Both the position numbers and the translations under genes were made by a program. Of a DNA stretch of 64,000 bases, positions 28,274-36,900 are shown piece after piece. The stretch is taken from positions 310,001 to 374,000 of the forward strand of contig JADJVZ010000014.1 in assembly GCA_016716635.1 (NCBI GenBank), written 5' to 3'. The notes beneath the pieces are model-generated. The model saw nothing but the letters and a program-made list of their open reading frames with translations, ran no database searches and was not told the origin of the DNA. Source of the DNA: Micropruina sp. Lineage in GTDB: Bacteria; Actinomycetota; Actinomycetes; Propionibacteriales; Propionibacteriaceae. Numbering within the stretch: the first letter of the stretch is position 1; the number at the start of each line of letters is the position of its first letter.

Positions 28274-28295
28274 ATTCGGGGCCTGTGCCCCGAAT
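28274..28295 (+). terminator. Terminator-like hairpin abutting tRNA-Thr
   Basis: ATTCGGGGC-CTGT-GCCCCGAAT is a perfect 9-bp stem with a 4-nt loop. Its last base is adjacent to the first base of the tRNA. It may end the manA operon transcript or guide 5' processing of the tRNA. Confidence 0.7.
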
Positions 28296-28371
28296 GCCTC
28301 CGTAGCTCAGTTGGTAGAGCACCCGCCTTGTAAGCGGACGGTCGCGGGTTCGATTCCTGTCGGAGGCTCCA
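28296..28371 (+). tRNA. tRNA-Thr (anticodon TGT)
   Basis: Acceptor strands GCCTCCG and CGGAGGC pair fully. The D-arm is TAGCTCAGTTGGTAGAGC, the anticodon stem-loop CCGCCTTGTAAGCGG has TGT in the loop, the T-arm is GCGGGTTCGATTCCTGT, and CCA is encoded (28369-28371). The CRISPR-Cas island begins within about 120 bp of the 3' end. Confidence 0.96.
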
Positions 28372-28486
28372 GGAGCTTCGTCAGGCGCGCCAGACGAGGC
28401 CGGCATAGGGGCCTCGGGTCACGACGACAAGTGCGATCGGGGCCTGTTCGTCGGGGAGAGGGGCTTTAGCATTGAGGGCACTGACT

Positions 28487-28620
28487 CCCGCCTACGAAGG
28501 CGAATGCTGACCCAGACACGCCTCCCTACCCGACTTCAGCGGCTCGGGGCGGCGCCATCTCTACCGTCAGGCCCAGCGATGACGGGCAGCCATCGAGGGC
28601 GACGAACTCGCGTTCACGGG
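28487..28620 (+). pseudogene. Fragment of the cas1 3' end upstream of array 1
   Basis: The stretch from CCCGCCTACGAA to GCGTTCACGGG aligns along its length with the last roughly 135 bp of the RT-cas1 gene (42194-42330), with many substitutions and a few indels that destroy the frame. Cas2 is missing; the fragment is followed directly by the array leader. The order cas1-end, (cas2 lost), leader, array mirrors the intact locus at 42.2-43.8 kb. The preceding 28372-28486 holds only an imperfect GAGGCC/GGCCTC hairpin and nothing else I recognise. Confidence 0.85.
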
Positions 28621-28660
28621 CAGTACGCTAGAGGCCAGGTAGATCCCTCACCTAGGCCCA

Positions 28661-28828
28661 GGGGGGTGGCAGCTTGCTTACACAAAGGCCCGGGGGGTGC
28701 GTTGCCCACCTGACAAGGCCCGATGCCACCAAAACTGCCAGTTCGGGCACCCTTGCGCCAATCGAAGTAGCGAGGGTCTGCAACAGTGATACGTTTCCCC
28801 TAGTCACAAGGTCAGAAAAACCGCCGGG
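28661..28828 (+). promoter_or_regulatory. CRISPR array 1 leader
   Basis: About 168 bp immediately before the first repeat match the leader of array 2 (42650-42818) over their whole length, with the last 50 bp almost identical (TACGTTTCCCCTAGTCACAA, then GGTCAGAAAAACCGCCGGG). The position upstream of the intact repeats, with degenerate repeats at the far end, defines this as the leader side, where transcription starts and new spacers enter. Confidence 0.88.
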
Positions 28829-29866
28829 GTTGCACGGCACCCCACTCACGAATGTGAATTGAAACTGACGAGTCCGTCGGGTTGGGCGTCGGCGTGGCCG
28901 ATGTTGCACGGCACCCCACTCACGAATGTGAATTGAAACCACGACGCCCAAGAAATCGAACTCGCAGTCATCGCGTTGCACGGCACCCCACTCACGAATG
29001 TGAATTGAAACTTGGCGGAACCGACTGTCCATCGATGACGGTGTTGCACGGCACCCCACTCACGAATGTGAATTGAAACTGTGAGGTAACCTACCCCCCC
29101 CAATGACAAGTAGCAGTTGCACGGCACCCCACTCACGAATGTGAATTGAAACTGTGACCGTCGGGGTTTCCGTCGGCGTGACCGTTGCACGGCACCCCAC
29201 TCACGAATGTGAATTGAAACCCCGTGATGACGGGCGCCGTGACGGCGTCGTTGTTGGGTTGCACGGCACCCCACTCACGAATGTGAATTGAAACTCGGCG
29301 GCAGACCCGGCGACCACCGTCACCTCAGGTTGCACGGCACCCCACTCACGAATGTGAATTGAAACTGGTCGTGGTGACCGGAACCGGAGTCGTGGTCGTG
29401 GTGACCGGAACCGGTTGCACGGCACCCCACTCACGAATGTGAATTGAAACCTTCGCCGGGCATGAGCAGATCGCTCACAGTCCGGGTTGCACGGCACCCC
29501 ACTCACGAATGTGAATTGAAACTCCGTGACAGTCGTGACCGGAACCGGGGCCGGAGCCGGGGTTGCACTGCACCCCACTCACGAATGTGAATTGAAACGA
29601 CCAGATGACCGGGATCGGATCGCCTGACGCCTTGTTGCACTGCACCCCACTCACGAATGTGAATTGAAACCGGCCACTCCTGTCAGCGTGACGGCGGAGT
29701 GCAGCGTGTTGCACGGCACCCCACTCACGAATGTGAATTGAAACGCTTCTCGACCTTGTCGACGCGCTTCTTCAGGTTGCACGGCACCCCACTCACGAAT
29801 GTGAATTGAAACTTCATCAGAAGGCCACCCGGTTCCCGAAGCGAAGCTCAAGTTGCACTGCACCCC
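28829..29866 (+). CRISPR. CRISPR array 1: 14 full repeats plus a truncated one, 14 spacers
   Basis: The 37-nt repeat begins GTTGCACGGCACCCC and ends GTGAATTGAAAC, the ending seen in many type I/III repeats. Full repeats start at 28829, 28903, 28975, 29043, 29116, 29184, 29258, 29329, 29414, 29486, 29562, 29634, 29708 and 29776. A truncated 15-nt repeat ends the array at 29852-29866. Spacer lengths run 37, 35, 31, 36, 31, 37, 34, 48, 35, 39, 35, 37, 31, 39. Repeats 11, 12 and the terminal fragment share a CACTGC variant in place of CACGGC. The leader is on the left, so crRNAs read on the plus strand, opposite to the neighbouring effector operon. Confidence 0.99.
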
Positions 29867-29964
29867 TAGCGCGCGCTCGACCGTCGAACACCATGCTGAT
29901 CCCGTCATCGCTGACGCTGGACGCGAACCCCCCACCGCCATGTGGCAGCAGGCGAGCCTGAGGG

Positions 29965-32415
29965 TCAGGCAGTTGGTCGCCTGCGGCGCGGGGCGAAGGC
30001 ATTAGTTGGCAGATCCTCGGGCCCTCCCAGAAGCGGCAAAGCGTGCCTCTGGGGGTGGAGTTTCACCCCCTCCTTGGGTTTGTTCTCGTCGTTGACGAAC
30101 CATTGGTAGGTCTCGCCCTGCGGGGGGACGTCATGGGTCGACCCTTGCGGAGGCACCCGTGGGTAATGCACCGGGAGCGTTGTGCCGCGAGCCGCGGCCA
30201 GGAACGCCTGGTAGGCCGCGAGGGCGGTTTGACGGAACCGCGTGTCGAACTCCTCCACCAAGTGCTTGACGCTCGCATCGACCGACGTTCCCTCCGACTC
30301 CGGCGTCACCAGGGAGGTGTACCTGTCCTTCGTTTCCGTGGCGTCCGCGAGTGTGCTCTCGCTGGTGTCGAGTCGCAGTTTGATGCTTCCGAACCCCAAC
30401 GGTTTGCCCATGCCCAGACGAAGATAGACGTCCTCGGCGAGCGTGACGATCCACAACAAGGCGGCGAGCTCCTCGGGGGCGACGTTCTCTACATACAGGG
30501 TTGTCTTGAACTGCGAGCCGACGGGCACCCAGTCCTTGATCGCGATGGACGTGTCTGGGGACTGGTCAGGTGCGGCAAGGAAGTTCACGTACTTGTTCTG
30601 TACTTGGCGCGGTTGATCCCCGGTCTTATATCCCCCAAGGGGCAGCGCCCAGTACTCATCCGGACGCCCCGCGTGGTGTGGATAGACCTTGTGGCCCGCA
30701 AGGATCTGTCTCGCTTGGTACCCGTCCTGGCGCCTCTGCCCGTGCGGTGGCGAGCCGTCCCCATCCCGTGTGTAGAAGCGCGCATGTGAGGGCTTCGGTG
30801 AGTTCAGCGTCGCCAACTCCCAGGTGTCGGTGTCAGCGTGTCGCCCACCCGGCCCTACGCCGAGGCAAACGACCCCACCGACGCGTAGCTGCCCGCGGTG
30901 AGCCTGATCGGGACTACCCTCTTTGGCTGGCACCCAGCCGAACAGGCGCTCGGCAGCCGTGAGTTGCTTAGTGTCTTGCGCTGACCAAAGCGTTTCATCT
31001 AACAGTGTCTTAGGCGACTTGGGATAGCTGTGGCGGGTGATGAGCGCCGGGAAGAGCTTGCTGTGCGGGTCTTCTCGCCACAAGTACACAGTCTGCCCAG
31101 GCAAGAGCTGCTTCCACGTGGCCTTGTGGGTGACGTATTGCCCCACCTCGAGGCGGACATCGCCTTCTCTTGCGGGCTTAGTATTGAACGACTCCAAGCG
31201 CCGCCCCCAATCGGCCATCACGGCGTCGTAGGCACCCCCCTGAACCTGCCACTGGTCTATAACCGCGTCGACGGAACCCTCAACGACCTCGTCGACGAAG
31301 AAGCGCTCTTTGCGTTTGCCAGGGAAGGTCCGTCCGGTTACGTGCAACCGACCCATGAGCAACGCGAGAGTGCCGCGCACGGCGGTCGACGGCTCGGTGA
31401 CGTGCGACCTCGGCAGGGGTTCCAGGCTCGGTTTGGTGAGCGCGCGCCAAACGTAACTCCCGGACTTGTTCCGCTCAAGGTAGACCCACACTGCCACCTC
31501 GCGACCATGACATTCTGCGTCGATCATGGATCGCTGAATCGAAACGCCATAGAGCACCTGGCCCGGTGCCTCGGCCTTGGGTATCAAGTCCTGAAACACG
31601 CTCAGGCGAAGGAGTTTGGCATCCCGATCATGCGACACCACTTTGGCCAATCGGAGCCTTTGGGCGTCAAGCGGCTCAGAGCGACGGATCAGGGGATCCT
31701 CGTGACTGAAGTGCGCGAGGCGCGACCCCGTGATTTGCTCGTACGCCGCCCGCAGCATGCCTTTGATCGAGGATCCCGGGATGATGGGTAGGCCCTCTGG
31801 ATCCCGGCGGACGCTGTACTCCCCCGGCCGGTTTTTCGCCCGGTTAGTCAATTCCATGGTCAACAGCGGGGTGACGGTCTCCATGGTCACCACGAGCTTG
31901 GCGTTGTAACGGTCACTGGCTGACCGACCGTGAGGTTTTGCCTGTCCCTGGGCTAGTTGCCCCGTGCGCATCAGCGTTGAGAATGGAACGAAGTTGTACG
32001 GGTTGGCGAAGTAGCCCGTAACCTCCCCCGGATTCGTCCTGACGGCTCGAGGGTTTGCAGTTCCTTGATGGCCTCCACGGTTCCCCGTCCCCCCGGCGCC
32101 GGACCTGCCAGGCGCCCCGAGCCCGTAGCCACGTTGCGTGCCTGGCCGGATTCTGGCCTCCTGGTGCTGTCGTGAGCCTTGGACGTTTGCGGGGGTTGGG
32201 ACGGGCGGGGCAATGGGCTCAGGCACCGGTGAGGTGTCGATGCGCACGGCGGACACCGTTCCCGTCGCGTCGAAATCCACCGAGAGCCGTTGCCCGGGTT
32301 GGAGCCCGTCTCTCAGGGATATGGGTAGTGACGCCCGCTTATCGATCGCTGGGTTACTGGGGATCAAATCCCAGATCTTCCCCGTGACCTTCAAGGTGTA
32401 GCGACGATCTTTCAT
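29965..32415 (-). CDS. Type III-D variant RAMP protein, Cas7-insertion type (TIGR03986-like)
   Basis: An 816-aa backbone subunit, the last gene of the effector operon. Residues about 1-75 form a small beta-barrel-like domain (RRYTLKVTGKIWDLIPS). A Pro/Gly/Arg-rich linker is followed by the TIGR03986 signature NPYNFVPFSTLMRTGQ and a Cas7/RAMP core: LVVTMETVTPLLTMELTNRA, LPIIPGSSIKGMLRAAYE, and a late glycine-rich KPLGFGSIKLRLD. Between them lies a large insertion (about residues 330-620), which matches the Cas7-insertion subunit described for type III-Dv of Synechocystis. At the usual Cas7 cleavage position the segment EYSVRRDPEG has no obvious catalytic Asp, so it may be structural. ATG 32415 overlaps the csx19 stop by 4 bp. 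Confidence 0.82.
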   Translation of the reverse strand: MKDRRYTLKVTGKIWDLIPSNPAIDKRASLPISLRDGLQPGQRLSVDFDATGTVSAVRIDTSPVPEPIAPPVPTPANVQGSRQHQEARIRPGTQRGYGLGAPGRSGAGGTGNRGGHQGTANPRAVRTNPGEVTGYFANPYNFVPFSTLMRTGQLAQGQAKPHGRSASDRYNAKLVVTMETVTPLLTMELTNRAKNRPGEYSVRRDPEGLPIIPGSSIKGMLRAAYEQITGSRLAHFSHEDPLIRRSEPLDAQRLRLAKVVSHDRDAKLLRLSVFQDLIPKAEAPGQVLYGVSIQRSMIDAECHGREVAVWVYLERNKSGSYVWRALTKPSLEPLPRSHVTEPSTAVRGTLALLMGRLHVTGRTFPGKRKERFFVDEVVEGSVDAVIDQWQVQGGAYDAVMADWGRRLESFNTKPAREGDVRLEVGQYVTHKATWKQLLPGQTVYLWREDPHSKLFPALITRHSYPKSPKTLLDETLWSAQDTKQLTAAERLFGWVPAKEGSPDQAHRGQLRVGGVVCLGVGPGGRHADTDTWELATLNSPKPSHARFYTRDGDGSPPHGQRRQDGYQARQILAGHKVYPHHAGRPDEYWALPLGGYKTGDQPRQVQNKYVNFLAAPDQSPDTSIAIKDWVPVGSQFKTTLYVENVAPEELAALLWIVTLAEDVYLRLGMGKPLGFGSIKLRLDTSESTLADATETKDRYTSLVTPESEGTSVDASVKHLVEEFDTRFRQTALAAYQAFLAAARGTTLPVHYPRVPPQGSTHDVPPQGETYQWFVNDENKPKEGVKLHPQRHALPLLGGPEDLPTNAFAPRRRRPTA

Positions 32416-32951
32416 GCCTGATCCCCCTTCGAGGACTCTTCTATCCCCATGAGGCGTTCGGCAACGACGCCGACATTGCCGTGGGTATCCCGGGCGGTGT
32501 ATTCAGCCACCTGCACCTGAAGCCGAGCTCCGCGTTGCGATTCGATGGGCACCCACAAAGGGCGTGAGTGGCCGTCGTGGACCCGCGACCAGCCGTTCAG
32601 TGAGGTGCCTACGCTGCCACGAATGAGCCGCGTATCGGTGCCTCGGTTCTTCCAACGGAGTTCGTTCGCGGCCTCGTCGTTCAGGACGGACCAGGTGCCG
32701 ACGGCCTCTCGCTGGTCCCACCACCAGTGCAGCTCAGCTTGCGGCCAGAAGAGCCGCAGATCGTAGATCCAGTCGAGGTCAACCGGTTCGAGCCGAGATC
32801 CGTCCGACGTGGGCGTGACTAGGCTCTCGCCTTCGCGTCGGATGAACACCGAGGACTGCGGAGACTGCGCGAACCCCACAACCAGCGCGGAATCCGCAGC
32901 GGCGAGCGCCTCGACCAGGGAGCCTGTGTGGGGCATACGTGGAACGCTCAT
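32412..32951 (-). CDS. csx19: Type III-D CRISPR-associated protein Csx19
   Basis: A 179-aa protein. Features fitting the Csx19 (TIGR03984) family are the central Trp-rich strand pair LDWIYDLRLFWPQAELHWWWDQ, a GTDTRLIRGSVGT ... GWSRVHDGHSRPLWVPIE segment and the terminal VAEYTARDTHGNVGVVAERLMGIE. Csx19 is an accessory subunit specific to type III-D effectors. Its place between two Cas7-type genes, each overlapping by ATGA, supports stoichiometric production with the complex. Similarity is judged by eye on a small protein, so the family call is less sure than for the neighbours. Confidence 0.75.
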   Translation of the reverse strand: MSVPRMPHTGSLVEALAAADSALVVGFAQSPQSSVFIRREGESLVTPTSDGSRLEPVDLDWIYDLRLFWPQAELHWWWDQREAVGTWSVLNDEAANELRWKNRGTDTRLIRGSVGTSLNGWSRVHDGHSRPLWVPIESQRGARLQVQVAEYTARDTHGNVGVVAERLMGIEESSKGDQA

Positions 32952-34630
32952 CGGTCCCCTCCTTGTGCGCTCTCGTTGGCCGAGTCGGCCCTGTGCCGCA
33001 CCGCCTCACACTCGGCATTCCAGGCCGCCACCATGGGCGCGGCCCAGTCCGGTGAGGCGAAGACCTGTGTGACCGAGAACGACGCTGGAAGACCCGGCGC
33101 AGCCTGGTCGGCGTTGCTGATGGTGATGTCGCCGAGGGTGGCCTCGATCTCACCGAAGCCGCGGGTGGTGCCGAAGCCGATGCCGATCCATCCCTCCGCG
33201 AGGTCACGAAGGACGAACACGAGCAGCATCAGGGCACTTCGACGTTCGTCGTCCGTGGCACCGAGGCGCGACACGTCCAACTCGAGAACGAGCGGATCCC
33301 AGGTCGCCTCGCCCGGCTTGTCGCCGCGGCCAAACCAGGGCCCCGCGGCCACCGTGGCGAAGAGCTTGCCGTCCTCCGCCCCACCGGTCCAGCGACTGAT
33401 CGCGACATTCTGGCTCAGGATCAGGGGCTTGCCCTTGAGTAAGGCATTGACCGCCGCGGTCTGAGCCCCTTTGGCACGGCTCCGATCAAGCGAGTCGTCG
33501 TGTTCACCGAAAGCCGCCAGCTTCGTCATCAACTCACGCCAGCCCTTGACCTCGGGTGAGTACACCTCGTGGACGCGGAGCGCTCCAGCCTGGCCCGGCT
33601 GCGCCTTCGCCTGGCCGTTGGCGCGAAGAGGTGTCCTTCCGAAAAGCCGCTGAACGGGTCCCAGATCCTGACTCATCTGCGCGAGGAAGTCTTCGGGAGC
33701 GTCCTGCTCGATCAGCGTCCGGACGATGCGTTCGGCACGCGTGCGAAGAACGCCCTTCCATGAACGTCCGGGGATCACCAAACTCGTGGTCGCCTTGCGC
33801 GCGGCGACCCCAGCGACGCCGGCCCTGCCGTCGCGAACGCTCGTTTGCGGCACGCGATCTGCCAGCCCGTTGGCTCCCACAGAGACGAGGAGCGGGCTCT
33901 TGGCGCGCCAGGGAATGACCACGCGGATGCGCGGCCCGCCCGTCCCTCCGAGCGCCCCGAGGGTCGCTTCCCGTGCTTCTGCCAAATCCAGCTGAGCCTT
34001 GGCGGGGTTTTGGTATCCGTCCTTAAGGAAAGCCAGGAGGGAGCCGCGATCCGCCATGCCGATCCAGCGCAGGGAGGCATTCGTGAGTTCGAGAGACCCA
34101 AGACCGGTCGACGTTCCTCGACCCACCGACTGGGGCGTCGCTAGGTGCCCCGCGATGGCCATGATCCACGCCTTCGCCTCATCCTTACTCAGGCCCACCC
34201 CAGAGACTGGAGATTCACCGTGCACGGCCGTGGGGGAAGCCACGGCTTCGAGCCTGATCCGCAGAGTGAAAGTGCTGCCTCGGGCGACCACTTCGTGGGC
34301 GTAGAGGACGGTGTCCGCAGCCGCCCCCGTGCGTCGGTCGATGCCGACACCATCGCGAAACTCCACCACCGGCGTCGCGTCGTCGCAGACGGCGTCGTCG
34401 ATGAACAAGTGTGAGGCCACCGCCTGGCTGCCGAACGGCGCCGCGTCGTCACCGAACCGCTGGCGCAGCAACCCCGCGAGGGCTGTGCCCGGGACGATCA
34501 GCCGATCGTTGCCGTCCCGCACACAGGTCGAATCGACCCCAGCCCCGGGTTCGCCACTGCCAATGGCAACGGGGCTTCGCGCCTCCAGCGTTCCTTCGAG
34601 CAGGTATTCCCCCACCACATGGCGACTCAT
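32948..34630 (-). CDS. Type III-D variant RAMP protein with two fused Cas7 domains (Cas7-2x)
   Basis: A 560-aa protein containing two RAMP/Cas7 units. Unit 1 opens with YLLEGTLEARSPVAIGSGEPGAG, has a cleavage-loop-type Asp33 in GVDSTCVRDG, then LIVPGTALAGLLRQRF and SVGRGTSTGLGSLEL. Unit 2 starts near residue 240 (IRVVIPWRAKSPLLVSVGANG), has LVIPGRSWKGVLRTRAERIV and ends with the glycine-rich GIGFGTTRGFGEIEATLG. In unit 2 the corresponding loop (VAARKATTSLV) lacks a clear Asp. The architecture equals the Cas7-2x subunit of type III-Dv complexes, which cleave target RNA at a few fixed positions. It overlaps both neighbours by ATGA. Confidence 0.82.
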   Translation of the reverse strand: MSRHVVGEYLLEGTLEARSPVAIGSGEPGAGVDSTCVRDGNDRLIVPGTALAGLLRQRFGDDAAPFGSQAVASHLFIDDAVCDDATPVVEFRDGVGIDRRTGAAADTVLYAHEVVARGSTFTLRIRLEAVASPTAVHGESPVSGVGLSKDEAKAWIMAIAGHLATPQSVGRGTSTGLGSLELTNASLRWIGMADRGSLLAFLKDGYQNPAKAQLDLAEAREATLGALGGTGGPRIRVVIPWRAKSPLLVSVGANGLADRVPQTSVRDGRAGVAGVAARKATTSLVIPGRSWKGVLRTRAERIVRTLIEQDAPEDFLAQMSQDLGPVQRLFGRTPLRANGQAKAQPGQAGALRVHEVYSPEVKGWRELMTKLAAFGEHDDSLDRSRAKGAQTAAVNALLKGKPLILSQNVAISRWTGGAEDGKLFATVAAGPWFGRGDKPGEATWDPLVLELDVSRLGATDDERRSALMLLVFVLRDLAEGWIGIGFGTTRGFGEIEATLGDITISNADQAAPGLPASFSVTQVFASPDWAAPMVAAWNAECEAVRHRADSANESAQGGDR

Positions 34631-36900
34631 CGCACGCCACCTTTGGCGTCCCGAGTGGCTGTTCGTTCACCGTTGCGTCCGGGCGATGCGTCTCGCGATG
34701 CCTCAGCGAGCACCTCGCAGAGGTAGGCAACAGCCACGTCTTGCGGAGGCACTCCACCCAGATCGCTCGGCACCGCCGGTGAGGTCTTGTCGAGCGCGTT
34801 GAGTTCAGCAGCGATCCTGCTGGCCCACTCGCCTTGGGGGGCCTTCCCACCCACCTTCACGATGTGGTCTAGGGATTTGCCCCAGTTGCCATCCGAGCCT
34901 TCCTTGAAGCGGGTGGCTGTGACCCACCGCGCGACGGAATCGGCATCGGTTGGCAGTTGCCGCGCAGATTCGCGCAAGGCACCCAATTGGGAGGTGGTGA
35001 CCTTCGGCCCCGCCACGGCTCGACGGGTCGTCGGATTGCCCGCCATCAGCTGGATCCGTCGTCGAAGTTCCGCTCGCCATGCGCTCCGGAGGAGGCTGTC
35101 AAAGCCAACGGGTGCCGTATCGCTAGAAGCCACGGCTTCTGGCTGGACGGTGTCCGGTCGCTTGGCGATCATTCGAGTAGGAGGACTCGTGAGCAGTCGA
35201 ACCTGGCCGAAGCCTTCGGTGCGACGCTCGCCGATGCCACCGCGAAGGGCGGCTTCGATGTCCGCCAGGGGCCGCGCAGTGGCGATCGTGAATCGGGCCA
35301 CAGACCCGCCCGCAACGCAGGGCAGCGAGAGCCGGGGTAGCGCTTGGGTTGCCGTCCAGGACTCCCGTCGCACGACGCTCAACAGGGCCTTCTCGGCGTG
35401 CGGGGTGACCTTCGTTGAGAGCGCGGCTCCCAAGGCTGCGGCCAGCCCTGCCAACGTGGGATCCGCGTTGCCGAACTGGTCAAGAACGTAAGCGTCCGAG
35501 GTGAGCCAGAGGTCTAGGGTGTCGACAGATTCGGCACCCACCTCGGTAGCCCCGGCCGCCGCCACCGTCAGGTGGACGGCCCCGAAGTCGCCGCGGCGAT
35601 AGCGGCCCAGGGAATGCGCGGCTGGGAGGCGGAGAATGGTCTGCCATTCCGCCGCGCTGAGCTCCTCGCTCCCCCAGACTTCAGCCCGGAGAATCACCCC
35701 CGCAGGGATGGCCTCGAAGGTGTAGAAGCCGTCGGCGTCAGGGCGCTGGGTGTCGTCGCTGATCGAGGCGTGAGCGGTGTCGACCAGGGTTGTGTGGGCT
35801 GCCAGCCAAGCCTCCTCCGAAGGCACGCACCACCCGCTCAATGCTCGGGCTCCCGTCACGCCACCGAAGGCGTCCGCGACCACCCCGGTGGTGTGCCAAG
35901 CGCGCCCCTTGTCGCCGGACACAACGCGCTTAGGCATGGGGGCGGCGCGTCGTCCGTCCACACTGACCGTGGCATCGGTGACGACGAGGTGCCCGCCGCG
36001 GATGAGCCCCGTGGCGCGATCGCCCAGGGCGCGCGCGATGATCGGGAGAATCGTGGCACCCGGAATCATGTCGTGACCGGTGAGCACGTTGCCCTGCACG
36101 CCCTTCGCGCACAGCACCGGTGCCAGGGTGGTGATGACGATCTCCGCATGGCGAGCCAGGAAGCCGGCTCGCGTGGGCACTGCGGCAAGCGGGAGCGGCG
36201 CGGCTGCGGCAAACGTGACACTGCTCGCCTGGAAGTCACGCACCTCGTTGTCGGTGTGCTTGGCCAGGAGTGCGAAAGGCGTCTCCACGCCGGTGAGGGT
36301 GACCTGGCAAGCACCCGCCCCGCGGCGCCGGTGGGAGCCGGTGTGATGCCACAGTGACACCCCTGCCTGCAGCAGCAACTCGAGTGCCCAGGTGTCGCCG
36401 TCGACCTCCAGATGGAAGGGGGTTTCGACGCTCAAACCCGCGCGGGCGTATTCGATGAGCCTGAGCGTGTCATCTTCGGCGACACCGGTGTCGTTGTTGA
36501 TCGCGACGCCGTAGCGGCTCACCGTGAGCGCCGAGCGCAGCATGGTTGCCAGTGTCGGATCGGTGCCCTGGGGACGCAGGTGGGCGCGCCAGGGTTCGGG
36601 TAGGCGTGCCGGTTCGACGTACAGGCGCCCGCGTGACACGTCCGGATCGTCTCCGCCGGCCGAGCCGAAGATCCGCCGAACCAGCTCATTCCAGGCCCCA
36701 TGTGGGCCCTCGTCGAGCCCGTTCGCCGCCTTCTCGCATGCGTCGCGCCACAGCCCGAGAACGGTCTTCGCGGGCACGAAGGGCAGACCATCGACGTCGC
36801 GGGCGATGGTCCGATCGAAGCCGGCGTAACGGGCCTGACCGCTGCCGCAATGCCAGTCGCTATCGAACCGAATAGTGAGCATTCCAGAGACCACGGTCAT
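34627..36900 (-). CDS. Type III-D variant fused RAMP protein, Cas7-Cas5-Cas11 type (Csx10-related)
   Basis: A 757-aa protein. Residues 1-210 are Cas7-like: LTIRFDSDWHCGSGQARYAGFD with Asp29, RDVDGLPFVPAKTVLGLWRDACE and HRRRGAGACQVTLTG. Residues about 240-560 resemble Csx10/Cas5: PTRAGFLARHAEIVITTLAP, then VLTGHDMIPGATILPIIARALG and RTEGFGQVRLL. The last 150 residues are helical (TSQLGALRESARQLPTDADSVARWVTATRF ... GKSLDHIVKVGG) and would supply a Cas11-like small subunit. This domain order matches the Cas7-5-11 subunit of type III-Dv. No separate cas5 or cas11 gene exists in the operon, as that model predicts. Confidence 0.8.
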   Translation of the reverse strand: MTVVSGMLTIRFDSDWHCGSGQARYAGFDRTIARDVDGLPFVPAKTVLGLWRDACEKAANGLDEGPHGAWNELVRRIFGSAGGDDPDVSRGRLYVEPARLPEPWRAHLRPQGTDPTLATMLRSALTVSRYGVAINNDTGVAEDDTLRLIEYARAGLSVETPFHLEVDGDTWALELLLQAGVSLWHHTGSHRRRGAGACQVTLTGVETPFALLAKHTDNEVRDFQASSVTFAAAAPLPLAAVPTRAGFLARHAEIVITTLAPVLCAKGVQGNVLTGHDMIPGATILPIIARALGDRATGLIRGGHLVVTDATVSVDGRRAAPMPKRVVSGDKGRAWHTTGVVADAFGGVTGARALSGWCVPSEEAWLAAHTTLVDTAHASISDDTQRPDADGFYTFEAIPAGVILRAEVWGSEELSAAEWQTILRLPAAHSLGRYRRGDFGAVHLTVAAAGATEVGAESVDTLDLWLTSDAYVLDQFGNADPTLAGLAAALGAALSTKVTPHAEKALLSVVRRESWTATQALPRLSLPCVAGGSVARFTIATARPLADIEAALRGGIGERRTEGFGQVRLLTSPPTRMIAKRPDTVQPEAVASSDTAPVGFDSLLRSAWRAELRRRIQLMAGNPTTRRAVAGPKVTTSQLGALRESARQLPTDADSVARWVTATRFKEGSDGNWGKSLDHIVKVGGKAPQGEWASRIAAELNALDKTSPAVPSDLGGVPPQDVAVAYLCEVLAEASRDASPGRNGERTATRDAKGGVR

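Noticed and set aside
28846..29941. Long minus-strand reading frames across array 1 encoding a repeated FQFTFVSGVPCN motif
   Set aside because: The protein repeat is only the translation of the CRISPR repeat; spacer lengths shift the frame at will and no start signal is present.
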